From Pseudomonas lini (lineage in GTDB: Bacteria; Pseudomonadota; Gammaproteobacteria; Pseudomonadales; Pseudomonadaceae), in NCBI RefSeq assembly GCF_964063345.1, contig NZ_OZ061318.1, positions 4,402,001-4,466,000 on the forward strand: a DNA stretch of 64,000 bases, read 5' to 3'. Below, one piece after another: positions 27,274-37,047 of this stretch (the stretch's first letter is position 1; every line of letters starts with the position of its first letter). The translations under genes and the position numbers were made by a program. The notes beneath the pieces were generated by a model that worked only from the letters and a program-made list of their open reading frames with translations, searched no databases and was not told the origin of the DNA.

Positions 27274-28896
27274 GTGAAGAACTGGACGTTGCGCCAACGC
27301 ATTTTGGCGAGCTTTGCGGTGATTATCGCGATCATGCTGTTGATGGTCGTGGTGTCTTTTTCCCGGCTGATGAAGATTGACGCTGGCGCGGACAGGGTTC
27401 GCACCGATGCGGTTCCCGGGGTGTATTTCAGTTCGATGATCCGCGGGGCCTGGGTCGACAGTTTTAACCTGACCCAGCAGCTTGTCGGCCTTTCCGGCCA
27501 TCGCGAAATAACCGCCGCCGACCAGGCCATGTACAAGAGCTTCGAAGAGCGCTTGGACGAGCAGATGGCCAACTACCGCAAGACTATTTTCACACCGGAC
27601 GATCTTGCCCTCTTCGAGGAGTTCGAAGTGCGTCATCGGCTCTACAATCAAGAAATGAGCAATGTCCTCGACCTCTATCAGCGCAAAGAGTACGAGGCAG
27701 CGCGTCTTGCCCTGGAGCAAAAGCTCGCGCCGGCATGGGCCAATGGGCGCAAGCAGTTGAGCAGCCTTCTTGAAAATAATCACGCCCTGGCTGAACAATC
27801 CACGCTAGCCATCAGTGATGCGGTGACGGCCGCAAAAATCAGCATGGGTGTCTCTTTGCTGGTGGCGATTCTCGTCGCCGGCCTCTGTGGCCTGCTGCTG
27901 ATGCGCGCGATCATGGCGCCGATGAATCGCATCGTGGAGATCCTCGAAATCATGCGCACCGGCGATCTCAGCAGTCGCCTGGATCTGGATCGCAAGGATG
28001 AGTTCGGCGCGGTGGAAACCGGCTTCAACGACATGATGACTGAGCTCACCTCGCTGGTGTCCCAGGCCCAGCGCTCCTCGGTGCAGGTCACCACGTCGGT
28101 CACGGAAATCGCCGCGACATCCAAGCAGCAGCAGGCCACGGCCACCGAAACCGCTGCCACCACTACCGAAATCGGTGCGACATCGCGGGAAATCGCCGCC
28201 ACGTCGCGGGACCTGGTGCGGACCATGACCGAAGTCTCCACCGCCGCCGATCAGGCATCGGTGCTTGCCGGCTCCGGTCAACAAGGCTTGGCGCGCATGG
28301 AAGACACCATGCACTCGGTGATGGGCGCGGCGGATCTGGTGAACGCCAAACTGGCGATCCTCAATGAGAAGGCCGGCAACATCAATCAAGTGGTGGTGAC
28401 CATCGTCAAAGTCGCCGACCAAACCAACCTGCTGTCCCTGAACGCCGCGATCGAAGCCGAGAAGGCCGGTGAGTACGGTCGCGGGTTTGCCGTGGTCGCC
28501 ACCGAAGTGCGGCGTCTGGCGGACCAGACCGCTGTGGCCACCTACGACATCGAGCAGATGGTGCGCGAGATCCAGTCGGCGGTGTCCGCCGGGGTCATGG
28601 GCATGGACAAGTTCTCCGAAGAAGTGCGTCGTGGCATGTCCGAAGTGCAGTCGGTGGGCGAGCAGCTGTCGCAGATCATCCATCAGGTTCAAGCGCTGGC
28701 ACCACGGGTGTTGATGGTCAATGAAGGCATGCAGGCCCAGGCCACCGGCGCCGAGCAAATCAACCACGCGTTGGTGCAGTTGGGCGATGCCAGCAGCCAG
28801 ACCGTCGAGTCTCTGCGTCAGGCCAGTTTCGCCATCGATGAGCTGAGCCAGGTGGCCGTGGGGCTGCGTGGCGGCGTCTCGCGATTCAAAGTCTGA
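27274..28896 (+). CDS. wspA: WspA, surface-sensing methyl-accepting chemotaxis protein
   Basis: 540-residue receptor that detects surface contact and drives the Wsp phosphorelay to c-di-GMP synthesis. The GTG at 27274 is chosen because CGAGG precedes it and TM1 follows ([18 protein letters not shown]). A 4HB-type periplasmic domain, TM2 ([21 protein letters not shown]), HAMP ([22 protein letters not shown]) and a cytoplasmic coiled coil follow, with signalling tip [20 protein letters not shown]. The stop overlaps wspB by one base (TGATG). The complete downstream wspBCDEFR set makes the assignment firm. Confidence 0.97.
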   Translation: MKNWTLRQRILASFAVIIAIMLLMVVVSFSRLMKIDAGADRVRTDAVPGVYFSSMIRGAWVDSFNLTQQLVGLSGHREITAADQAMYKSFEERLDEQMANYRKTIFTPDDLALFEEFEVRHRLYNQEMSNVLDLYQRKEYEAARLALEQKLAPAWANGRKQLSSLLENNHALAEQSTLAISDAVTAAKISMGVSLLVAILVAGLCGLLLMRAIMAPMNRIVEILEIMRTGDLSSRLDLDRKDEFGAVETGFNDMMTELTSLVSQAQRSSVQVTTSVTEIAATSKQQQATATETAATTTEIGATSREIAATSRDLVRTMTEVSTAADQASVLAGSGQQGLARMEDTMHSVMGAADLVNAKLAILNEKAGNINQVVVTIVKVADQTNLLSLNAAIEAEKAGEYGRGFAVVATEVRRLADQTAVATYDIEQMVREIQSAVSAGVMGMDKFSEEVRRGMSEVQSVGEQLSQIIHQVQALAPRVLMVNEGMQAQATGAEQINHALVQLGDASSQTVESLRQASFAIDELSQVAVGLRGGVSRFKV

Positions 28897-29432
28897 TGAG
28901 TGAACTCGCGGTCAAACGCGGCGCGGTGATGCCAGTGAAACAATCGTTGTTTCTGGTGTTCCGCATCGGCAACGAGCGTTACGCCCTGCAGGCCATCGAG
29001 GTGGCCGAAGTGCTGCCGCAACTGCCGTTGAAACCGATTCCCCGGGCGCCGGACTGGGTGGCCGGCGTGTTCGCCTATCGCGGCGCGGTGGTGCCGGTGA
29101 TCGACCTCAGCGCCCTGACGTTCGGCCAACCGGCTCAGGCTCGCACCAGCACGCGGCTGGTGCTGGTGCACTATCGGCCGGATGAGGCGACGCCTGCGCA
29201 ATTGCTGGGGCTGATTCTGGAACAGGCCACCGACACGCTGCGCTGCAACCCGGCGGACTTTCAGCCTTATGGCCTGGACAATCGCCAGGCGCCGTATCTC
29301 GGGCCGGTGCGCGAAGATGCCCAGGGTTTACTGCAATGGGTGCGGGTTGCCGATTTGCTGGACGAGCAGGTCCGCGCCTTGTTGTTTCCCTCGCCGCCGC
29401 TGGACCTGGCGCAGTTTGAGGAGCAGGGATGA
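28896..29432 (+). CDS. wspB: WspB, CheW-like coupling protein
   Basis: 178-residue CheW-domain protein linking WspA to the kinase WspE. The CheW fold runs from FLVFRIGNERYALQAIEVAEVL to the C terminus, with a Pro-rich loop LPLKPIPRAPDWVAGVFAYRG and GAVVPVIDL. Start overlaps the wspA stop by one base, and its own stop overlaps wspC by four (ATGA). Confidence 0.96.
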   Translation: MSELAVKRGAVMPVKQSLFLVFRIGNERYALQAIEVAEVLPQLPLKPIPRAPDWVAGVFAYRGAVVPVIDLSALTFGQPAQARTSTRLVLVHYRPDEATPAQLLGLILEQATDTLRCNPADFQPYGLDNRQAPYLGPVREDAQGLLQWVRVADLLDEQVRALLFPSPPLDLAQFEEQG

Positions 29433-30712
29433 GCAGCGATCAAAGGTTTTTCGATTTCCTCAAAGAACGCATCGGCCTCGATGTGGGCTCGGTCGGCCCG
29501 GCGCTCATCGAACGCGCGGTGCGCCAGCGTATCACCGCCGTCAGGGTGCCGACGGCCGATGAGTACTGGCACATCCTGCTGGGCTCGCGCGACGAACAAC
29601 AGGCGCTGATCGAAGCGGTGATCGTCCCCGAGACCTGGTTTTTCCGTTATCCGGAATCCTTTGCCACGCTGGCGAAACTGGCGGCCAAGCGGCTGGCGGC
29701 GATCAATAACATGCGCGCCCTGCGGATTCTCAGCCTGCCGTGTTCCACCGGCGAAGAGCCGTACTCCATCGCCATGGCCCTGCTCGATAGCGGGCTGGCG
29801 CCGCACCAGTTCAAGGTCGACGGCATGGATGTCAGTCCGCTGTCGGTGGAAAAGGCCAGGCTGGCGCTGTACGGCAAAAATTCGTTTCGTGGCCAGGACA
29901 TCGACTTTCGCGAGCGGCATTTCACGGCTGAAAACGACCACTATCGTCTCAGCGGGCGCGTGCTTGAGCAGGTGCGTTTGCAGGTCGGCAATTTGCTCGA
30001 TCCGGCCTTGCTGGCCAGTGAGCCACCCTATGACTTCGTGTTCTGTCGCAATTTGCTGATCTATTTCGATCAGACGACCCAGCAGCAAGTGTTCGATGTA
30101 CTCAAGCGCCTGACCCACGTCGATGGCGTGCTGTTTATCGGCCCGGCGGAGGGCAGTCTGCTGGGGCGTTTCGGCATGCGCTCGATCGGCATCCCGCAGT
30201 CGTTTGCCTTCAGTCGTCAAAGTACGCCGGAACCGCTGGCGACCTTCGTGCCGACGCCGCTGCCGCTTCCGGTGCAACAACCGGTGCGCAGCGTGACACC
30301 GCCACCAGTGCGCAGTCGGCCTTTCGCGACGATCGTGCCGATGCCTCAGGTCGCCGCCAACCCTTCGAAATCCATTCCTTCGGACGCCAGCACGCTACTG
30401 GCGAACATCGCCGCGCTAGCCAATGAAGGCAAAAGCGCTGAGGCCCGCGCCGCGTGCGACAGTTATTTGCGCAATCACGAGCCGGTAGCACAGGTCTTCT
30501 ATTGGCTGGGGCTGCTCAGCGATGTCGCCGGCAGCGCGCTCGAGGCCCAGGGTTTTTATCGCAAGGCGTTGTACCTCGAACCGCAACACCCCGACGCATT
30601 GATGCACCTGGCCGCCTTGCTGCAGTCCCAGGGCGACACGGCCGGTGCCAGACGATTACAGGCCCGCGCCGCCCGCAGCGAGCGCGCCGCTGACAGTGAG
30701 CGTAAACGATGA
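29429..30712 (+). CDS. wspC: WspC, CheR-type methyltransferase with TPR region
   Basis: 427 residues. The CheR domain (about 1-265) transfers methyl groups from SAM to WspA glutamates for adaptation; the SAM motif is LSLPCSTGEEPYSIAM and the CheR helix DFVFCRNLLIYFD. A proline-rich linker (about 270-325) leads to a TPR-like C-terminal part (about 330-415, VFYWLGLLSDVAGSALEAQGF). In P. fluorescens, loss of WspC methylation lowers signalling, opposite to WspF. Confidence 0.96.
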   Translation: MSSDQRFFDFLKERIGLDVGSVGPALIERAVRQRITAVRVPTADEYWHILLGSRDEQQALIEAVIVPETWFFRYPESFATLAKLAAKRLAAINNMRALRILSLPCSTGEEPYSIAMALLDSGLAPHQFKVDGMDVSPLSVEKARLALYGKNSFRGQDIDFRERHFTAENDHYRLSGRVLEQVRLQVGNLLDPALLASEPPYDFVFCRNLLIYFDQTTQQQVFDVLKRLTHVDGVLFIGPAEGSLLGRFGMRSIGIPQSFAFSRQSTPEPLATFVPTPLPLPVQQPVRSVTPPPVRSRPFATIVPMPQVAANPSKSIPSDASTLLANIAALANEGKSAEARAACDSYLRNHEPVAQVFYWLGLLSDVAGSALEAQGFYRKALYLEPQHPDALMHLAALLQSQGDTAGARRLQARAARSERAADSERKR

Positions 30713-31392
30713 ACGCCGCCGACACCTTGAGCGTCACCCATGAAGATGCCCAGGCCATCGATGACTGCTGGAACCGCATCGGTATCCACGGCGACAAGTC
30801 CTGCCCGCTGCTGAGCGAGCACATTCATTGCCGCAATTGCGCGGTGTATTCGGCTGCCGCCACGCGCTTGCTCGACCGCTATGCCTTACAGCAGGACGAC
30901 CGCGAGCAAGTCTCCACAGTGGCTGGGAGCGATGTGAAAACCCGCTCGCTGCTGATGTTTCGCCTCGGCGAAGAATGGCTGGGCCTGGCCACTCGCAGCC
31001 TGGTCGAAGTGGCGCCGCTGCAGGCGATTCACTCGTTGCCGCATCAGCGCTCCCGAGCATTGCTCGGTGTGGCGAATGTGCGCGGTGCCTTGGTGGCGTG
31101 CCTGTCGCTGGTGGAACTGCTGGGGCTCGACGCCACCAGTGGCGTGGCGTCCGGCGCGCGGGTGATGCCGCGGATGCTGATCATTGCCGCTCACGGCGGG
31201 CCAGTGGTGGTGCCGGTGGACGAGGTCGATGGGATTCATGCCATCGACGAGCGCATTCTCGAAGCGGCGTCTCAGTCCGGCACCCAGGCCAGCGCCAAAT
31301 ACACCCGTGGCGTTTTGCAATTCAAAGGTCGCAGCCTGCGTTGGCTGGATGAAGAACAGCTGCTGTCCGCCGTGACCCGGAGCCTCACATGA
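30709..31392 (+). CDS. wspD: WspD, second CheW-like protein
   Basis: 227 residues. An N-terminal extension with cysteines (KSCPLLSEHIHCRNC, about 27-42) precedes a CheW domain (about 78-225, LLMFRLGEEWLGLATRSLVEVAP). It overlaps both neighbours by ATGA junctions. Two CheW proteins per Wsp cluster are normal; WspD is thought to serve the same receptor array as WspB. Confidence 0.95.
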   Translation: MNAADTLSVTHEDAQAIDDCWNRIGIHGDKSCPLLSEHIHCRNCAVYSAAATRLLDRYALQQDDREQVSTVAGSDVKTRSLLMFRLGEEWLGLATRSLVEVAPLQAIHSLPHQRSRALLGVANVRGALVACLSLVELLGLDATSGVASGARVMPRMLIIAAHGGPVVVPVDEVDGIHAIDERILEAASQSGTQASAKYTRGVLQFKGRSLRWLDEEQLLSAVTRSLT

Positions 31393-33677
31393 CCCCCGAG
31401 CAGATGCGTGACGCCTCTTTGCTGGAACTCTTCAGCCTGGAAGCCGAGGCCCAGACCCTGGTGCTGAGCGCAGGCCTGTTGGCGCTTGAGCGCGATCCGA
31501 CCCAGGCCGACTACCTTGAGTCGTGCATGCGCGCGGCCCATTCGCTCAAGGGCGCGGCGCGGATTGTCGGTGTCGATGCCGGGGTCAGCGTCGCTCATGT
31601 GATGGAAGATTACCTGGTCAGCGCCCAGGAAGGGCGCCTGTACCTGCGGCCCGAACACATTGATGCATTGTTGCAAGGCACCGATCTGCTGATGCGGATT
31701 GCGACGCCGGGCAACGCTCCGGCGCCTGCGGATATCGACGCTTACGTTGTCTTGATGGGACGGCTGCTTGATCACATGGCGGCCACGGCCCCCATGACGC
31801 CGTCGATGGCAGAACTTCAGCTGGAACCGCCGACGCCCAAGGTTGAGCCGCCCATGCCGGCCGCCACCGAAGCCTCCCCGGCAGCGCCCGGCGAGCCGGC
31901 GCCCATGGCTAAACGCACCACCGAAAGTGGCGAACGTGTATTACGCGTCACGGCCGAGCGCTTGAACAGCCTGCTCGATTTGTCCAGTAAATCCTTGGTG
32001 GAAACCCAGCGGCTCAAGCCGCACCTGGCCACCATGCAGCGCCTTAAACGCATGCAGAACAACGGCCTGCGGGCGCTGGAAAACCTCAACGTCCATCTCA
32101 AGGACCATGCCTTGAGCCTCGAAGCCCTGGAAGCCTTGGGCGATGCCCGTCGATTACTGGCGGAGTCCCAGCGATTGCTCGCGGAAAAAAACGCCGAGCT
32201 CGATGAGTTCGCCTGGCACGCCAGTCAGCGCGCACAGGTGTTGTATGACACGGCGCTGGCCTGTCGCATGCGGCCGTTCGCCGACGTGCTGAGTGGACAA
32301 GTGCGCATGGTTCGCGATCTCGGCCGCAACCTCGGTAAGCAGGTGCGGCTGGAGATCGAGGGCGACAAGACTCAAGTCGATCGCGACGTTCTGGAAAAAC
32401 TCGAAGCGCCGCTGACGCACCTGCTGCGCAATGCGGTGGATCACGGCATCGAAACCCGGGAACAACGGCTATTGGCCGGTAAACCGGAGGAAGGCCTTAT
32501 CCGTCTGCGCGCGTCCCATCAAGCCGGTCTGCTGGTGTTGGAGCTCAGCGATGATGGCAATGGCGTCGATCTGGAAAAACTGCGCCGCAATATCGTCGAG
32601 CGGCAGTTATCCCCAGCCGAGACCGCCGCTCAGTTGAGCGAAGAGGAGCTGCTGACGTTCCTGTTTCTGCCGGGTTTCAGCCTGCGCGACTCCGTTACTG
32701 AAGTTTCCGGGCGCGGCGTTGGCCTGGATGCGGTTCAGCACATGGTTCGCCAATTGCGCGGCGCCGTGGTGCTGGAGCAGACGGCGGGCGCGGGCAGCCG
32801 CTTTCATCTCGAAGTGCCGCTGACCCTGTCGGTGGTGCGCAGCCTGGTGGTGGAAGTCGGTGACGAGGCGTATGCCTTCCCGCTGGCGCACATCGAGCGC
32901 ATGTGCGACCTGGAGCCTGCGGACATCGTGCAGGTCGAAGGGCGGCAGCACTTCTGGCACGAAGGCCGGCATGTCGGGCTGGTCGCCGCCAGTCAGCTGT
33001 TAAATCGCCCGGCGAGCCAGAACAGCACGCAGACCCTCAAAGTCGTGGTCATCCGCGAACGCGAGGCGATCTACGGAGTGGCGGTCGAGCGGTTTATCGG
33101 CGAGCGGACGCTGGTGGTGCTGCCGCTGGACGAGCGCCTGGGCAAGGTGCAGGACATTTCTGCCGGCGCCTTGCTCGACGACGGCTCGGTGGTGCTAATC
33201 GTCGACGTCGAAGACATGCTGCGTTCGGTGGATAAATTGCTCAATACCGGGCGTTTGGAGCGCATTGCCCGGCATGCCAATCAGGCCGTCGAAGCGGCGC
33301 GTAAACGGATTCTGGTGGTGGATGACTCGCTGACTGTTCGTGAGTTGCAGCGCAAATTACTGCTCAATCGCGGTTACGACGTCGCCGTGGCGGTGGACGG
33401 TATGGATGGCTGGAACGCCCTGCGTTCGGAGGATTTCGATCTGCTGATCACCGACATCGACATGCCACGCATGGATGGCATCGAGCTGGTGTCTTTATTG
33501 CGCCGCGATAACCGCCTGCAATCCCTGCCGGTGATGGTGGTGTCCTACAAGGACCGCGAAGAAGATCGCCGCCGTGGACTGGACGCCGGAGCCGACTATT
33601 ATCTAGCCAAAGCGAGTTTTCATGATGACGCTTTGCTGGATGCAGTGGTTGAGCTCATTGGAGGCGCGCGGGCATGA
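31389..33677 (+). CDS. wspE: WspE, hybrid CheA-type histidine kinase
   Basis: 762 residues: HPt domain with phospho-acceptor H51 (AAHSLKGAARI), a proline-rich linker, dimerisation region, HATPase (N box HLLRNAVDHGIE, G box SDDGNGVDL and GRGVGLDAV), CheW-like domain, and a C-terminal receiver (about 635-757, LLITDIDMPRMDG). It phosphorylates WspF and WspR. Domain order and length match WspE of other pseudomonads. All kinase motifs look intact. Confidence 0.96.
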   Translation: MTPEQMRDASLLELFSLEAEAQTLVLSAGLLALERDPTQADYLESCMRAAHSLKGAARIVGVDAGVSVAHVMEDYLVSAQEGRLYLRPEHIDALLQGTDLLMRIATPGNAPAPADIDAYVVLMGRLLDHMAATAPMTPSMAELQLEPPTPKVEPPMPAATEASPAAPGEPAPMAKRTTESGERVLRVTAERLNSLLDLSSKSLVETQRLKPHLATMQRLKRMQNNGLRALENLNVHLKDHALSLEALEALGDARRLLAESQRLLAEKNAELDEFAWHASQRAQVLYDTALACRMRPFADVLSGQVRMVRDLGRNLGKQVRLEIEGDKTQVDRDVLEKLEAPLTHLLRNAVDHGIETREQRLLAGKPEEGLIRLRASHQAGLLVLELSDDGNGVDLEKLRRNIVERQLSPAETAAQLSEEELLTFLFLPGFSLRDSVTEVSGRGVGLDAVQHMVRQLRGAVVLEQTAGAGSRFHLEVPLTLSVVRSLVVEVGDEAYAFPLAHIERMCDLEPADIVQVEGRQHFWHEGRHVGLVAASQLLNRPASQNSTQTLKVVVIREREAIYGVAVERFIGERTLVVLPLDERLGKVQDISAGALLDDGSVVLIVDVEDMLRSVDKLLNTGRLERIARHANQAVEAARKRILVVDDSLTVRELQRKLLLNRGYDVAVAVDGMDGWNALRSEDFDLLITDIDMPRMDGIELVSLLRRDNRLQSLPVMVVSYKDREEDRRRGLDAGADYYLAKASFHDDALLDAVVELIGGARA

Positions 33678-34684
33678 AAATCGCTATCGTCAACGACATG
33701 CCCATGGCGGTAGAGGCCTTGCGCCGCGCTTTGGCGTTCGAACCGGCGCACGAGGTGGTCTGGGTCGCCGGTAATGGGGCAGAGGCGGTGCAACGTTGCG
33801 CCGAATACACCCCGGATCTGATCCTGATGGATTTGATCATGCCGTTGATGGACGGTGTGGAAGCGACCCGGCGGATCATGGCCGAGACCCCGTGCGCGAT
33901 TGTCATTGTCACCGTCGACCGCGAGCAGAACGTGCACCGGGTGTTCGAAGCCATGGGCTACGGCGCGCTGGATGTGGTTGATACCCCGGCTATCGGGGGT
34001 GGCAATCCTCAGGAAGCCGCCGCACCGCTGCTGCGCAAGATCATGAACATTGGCTGGCTGATCGGCGACAAGAGCAATCGGGTGCGATCGGCACCGAGCT
34101 CACACCGCCACTCGTCCTCGCGCCAGCATTTGGTGGCCATCGGTTCATCCGCTGGCGGGCCGGCGGCGCTGGAAGTGCTGCTCAAAGGCCTGCCTCGAGA
34201 TTTTTCGGCGGCCATCGTGCTGGTCCAGCATGTGGATCAGGTGTTCGCCGCCGGCATGGCCGAATGGCTGGCCAGCGCCAGTGGCCTGGACGTGCGCCTG
34301 GCCCAGGAAGGCGAACCGCCGCAAAGCGGCACGGTTCTGCTGGCCGGGACCAACCATCATATTCGCTTGCTGAAAAACGGCACGCTGGCCTATACCGCCG
34401 AACCGGTCAACGAGATCTATCGGCCTTCGATCAATGTGTTTTTCGAGAGTGTGGCCAGTTATTGGAGCGGTGACGCCGTGGGCGTTCTGCTGACCGGTAT
34501 GGGGCGCGACGGCGCGCAGGGGCTTAAACTCATGCGCCAGCAGGGCTACCTGACCATCGCCCAGGATCAACAAAGCAGTGCGGTGTACGGCATGCCGAAG
34601 GCGGCCGCGACCCTTAACGCGGCTGTGGAAATTCGCCCACTGGACAAGATAGCGCCACGATTGCTGGAAATCTTCTCAAAATGA
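33674..34684 (+). CDS. wspF: WspF, CheB-type methylesterase
   Basis: 336 residues. The receiver domain has phospho-acceptor D53 (LILMDLIMPLMDG) and the esterase domain carries the catalytic Ser (IGSSAGGPAAL), His (LVQHVDQVF) and Asp (LLTGMGRDGAQG). Demethylation of WspA by WspF restrains the pathway; loss-of-function mutations in wspF are a classic cause of wrinkly-spreader colonies. The reading frame here is intact. It overlaps wspE by four bases. Confidence 0.97.
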   Translation: MKIAIVNDMPMAVEALRRALAFEPAHEVVWVAGNGAEAVQRCAEYTPDLILMDLIMPLMDGVEATRRIMAETPCAIVIVTVDREQNVHRVFEAMGYGALDVVDTPAIGGGNPQEAAAPLLRKIMNIGWLIGDKSNRVRSAPSSHRHSSSRQHLVAIGSSAGGPAALEVLLKGLPRDFSAAIVLVQHVDQVFAAGMAEWLASASGLDVRLAQEGEPPQSGTVLLAGTNHHIRLLKNGTLAYTAEPVNEIYRPSINVFFESVASYWSGDAVGVLLTGMGRDGAQGLKLMRQQGYLTIAQDQQSSAVYGMPKAAATLNAAVEIRPLDKIAPRLLEIFSK

Positions 34685-34732
34685 CTATCATTAGCAGCAA
34701 TCGTGGCCAAAGCAGTACTCAGGTGACCGCAC

Positions 34733-35734
34733 ATGAATGACTTACAGCTCGACGACTTCAAAACCGATGAAAACGCCGCCATGGTGTTGTTGGTGGACGA
34801 TCAGGCGATGATCGGCGAGGCAGTGCGGCGTGGTTTGTCGAACGAAGAAAACATCGACTTCCATTTCTGTGCCGACCCGCACCAGGCCATCGCCCAAGCG
34901 ATCCGCATCAAGCCGACGGTGATCCTTCAGGATCTGGTCATGCCCGGCCTCGACGGCCTGAGCCTGGTGCGCGAATACCGTAATCACCCCGCGACCAAGG
35001 ACATTCCGATCATTGTCCTGTCGACCAAGGAAGACCCACTGATCAAGAGCGCGGCGTTTGCCGCCGGCGCCAATGATTACCTGGTCAAGCTGCCGGACAA
35101 CATCGAACTGGTGGCGCGCATCCGCTATCACTCGCGCTCCTACATGACCCTGCTGCAGCGTGACGCGGCGTATCGCGCGCTGCGGGTCAGCCAGCAGCAG
35201 TTGCTCGATACCAATCTGGTGCTGCAACGCTTGATGAACTCCGACGGCCTGACCGGGCTGTCGAACCGCCGGCATTTCGACGAATACCTGGAGCTGGAGT
35301 GGCGGCGCTCGCTGCGGGACCAGACCCAACTGTCGTTGCTGATGATCGACGTCGATTACTTCAAGTCCTACAACGACAGCTTTGGACACCTCGAAGGCGA
35401 CGAGGCGCTGCGCAAAGTCGCCACGGCGATTCGCGACGCCAGCTCCAGACCGTCGGACTTGCCGGCCCGTTACGGCGGCGAAGAGTTCGTCCTGGTCCTG
35501 CCCAACACCTCACCGGGTGGTGCGCGGATGGTGGCGGAAAAACTGCGCCTGACTGTCGCTGCTTTGAAAATTCCGCACATATCCCCGACCGAAGGTTCGA
35601 GCCTGACCATCAGCATCGGCCTGTCGACCATGACCCCGCAGCCGGGCAGCGATTGCCGGCAATTGATCTTGGCGGCGGACAAGGGGCTGTATCTGGCGAA
35701 GAACAATGGGCGTAATCAGGTGGGGATTGAATGA
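34733..35734 (+). CDS. wspR: WspR, diguanylate cyclase response regulator
   Basis: 333 residues: receiver domain with D67 ([13 protein letters not shown]), a helical stalk (about 140-170), and a GGDEF domain with active-site GGEEF at 248-252. An inhibitory c-di-GMP site RPSD lies at 239-242, five residues upstream of it. Phosphorylation by WspE promotes assembly and c-di-GMP synthesis, raising cellulose/exopolysaccharide output. It is the only gene of the operon with a real gap (48 bases) before it. Confidence 0.97.
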   Translation: MNDLQLDDFKTDENAAMVLLVDDQAMIGEAVRRGLSNEENIDFHFCADPHQAIAQAIRIKPTVILQDLVMPGLDGLSLVREYRNHPATKDIPIIVLSTKEDPLIKSAAFAAGANDYLVKLPDNIELVARIRYHSRSYMTLLQRDAAYRALRVSQQQLLDTNLVLQRLMNSDGLTGLSNRRHFDEYLELEWRRSLRDQTQLSLLMIDVDYFKSYNDSFGHLEGDEALRKVATAIRDASSRPSDLPARYGGEEFVLVLPNTSPGGARMVAEKLRLTVAALKIPHISPTEGSSLTISIGLSTMTPQPGSDCRQLILAADKGLYLAKNNGRNQVGIE

Positions 35735-35840
35735 ACCATCAGGTTCATTCGCCGCTAAAGCCGCCAGGCGGGCTGCCTTGACAGCCTGATTACGGTATAC
35801 TCGCCGGCTTTCAAAAGTTCGCCAACGAGTGCTGCCCGCC

Positions 35841-36936
35841 ATGGAAATCAACCCGATCCTTAACAGTATCAAGGACCTGTCCGAGCGCTCCGAAACTATT
35901 CGGGGGTATCTTTGACTACGATCAAAAGCATGAGCGTCTGACTGAAGTCAATCGCGAGCTTGAAGATCCGTCTGTCTGGAACAACCCGTCGTACGCTCAG
36001 GAGCTGGGCCGCGAGCGGTCGCTGCTGGCTCAGATCGTCGAAACCCTCGACGAAATGCACAGCGGCCTGGCCGATGCCAAAGACCTGCTGCTGATGTCTG
36101 CCGAAGAAGAAGACCAGGCCGCCGTCGATGACGTCGCTGCCGAAGTCGAGCGTCTGCGCGAGTCCCTGGAAAAACTTGAATTCCGTCGCATGTTCAGCGG
36201 TGAGATGGACGCCAACAACGCCTACCTGGACATCCAGGCCGGCTCCGGCGGTACCGAGGCTCAGGACTGGGCCAACATCCTGCTGCGCATGTACCTGCGC
36301 TGGGCCGACAAACGCGGTTTCGACGCGACCATCATGGAGCTGTCGGCCGGTGAAGTCGCCGGTATCAAAGGCGCTACCGTGCACATCAAGGGCGAATACG
36401 CCTTTGGCTGGCTGCGAACCGAAATCGGCGTGCACCGCTTGGTGCGCAAGAGCCCGTTCGACTCCGGCAACCGTCGTCACACCTCGTTCTCGGCCGTGTT
36501 CGTGTCGCCGGAAATCGATGACAACATCGAAATCGACATCAACCCATCGGACCTGCGCATCGACACCTACCGCTCCTCCGGGGCCGGTGGTCAGCACGTT
36601 AACACCACCGACTCGGCCGTACGGATTACTCACGTACCGACCAACACCGTGGTCAGCTGCCAGAACGAACGTTCCCAGCATGCGAACAAAGACACCGCGA
36701 TGAAAATGTTGCGGGCGCGTTTGTATGAGCAGGAAGTGCAGAAGCGCAACGCCGCTTCCCAGGCCCTGGAAGACACCAAGTCGGATATCGGCTGGGGTCA
36801 CCAGATCCGTTCGTACGTGCTCGATGCCTCGCGGATCAAGGATCTGCGTACCAACATCGAACGCAGCGACTGCGACAAGGTGCTCGACGGCGACATCGAC
36901 GAATACCTGGTGGCCAGCCTCAAACAAGGCTTGTAA
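35841..36936 (+). CDS. prfB: Peptide chain release factor 2 (programmed +1 frameshift)
   Basis: RF2 recognises UGA and UAA stop codons. ATG 35841 opens [24 protein letters not shown], then an in-frame TGA at 35913-35915; a +1 shift at CTT TGA C continues as [18 protein letters not shown] to 36936, giving 364 residues. The GGQ hydrolysis motif is in [16 protein letters not shown]. The frameshift autoregulates RF2: low RF2 favours the shift. The product is normal, not a pseudogene. lysS follows 111 bases downstream, a conserved pairing. Confidence 0.97.
35901..35916 (+). promoter_or_regulatory. prfB programmed frameshift site
   Basis: CGGGGGTATCTTTGAC: an internal Shine-Dalgarno-like GGGGG three bases before the slippery CTT, then the UGA stop with following C. 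This is the canonical bacterial RF2 recoding signal. Confidence 0.97.
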
Positions 36937-36971
36937 GACATGCATACAGTGATCAGCTGATTCACCGCGAT

Positions 36972-36998
36972 CCTGTGGGAGCGGGCTTGCCCGCGATC
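36972..36998. repeat. REP palindrome
   Basis: A single copy (core GCGGGCTTGCCCGC) between prfB and lysS. Confidence 0.85.
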
Positions 36999-37047
36999 CC
37001 CAGCCGAAGGCTGGGGGCAACGAACCTGTGATGGAATATTTAAAGAC

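Noticed and set aside
27274..33677. Ordinary flagellar chemotaxis cluster
   Set aside because: Gene content and order (two CheW, TPR-CheR, hybrid CheA, CheB, GGDEF regulator) are specific to wsp.
35841..35915. prfB as a pseudogene because of an early stop
   Set aside because: The stop is part of the conserved RF2 programmed frameshift signal.
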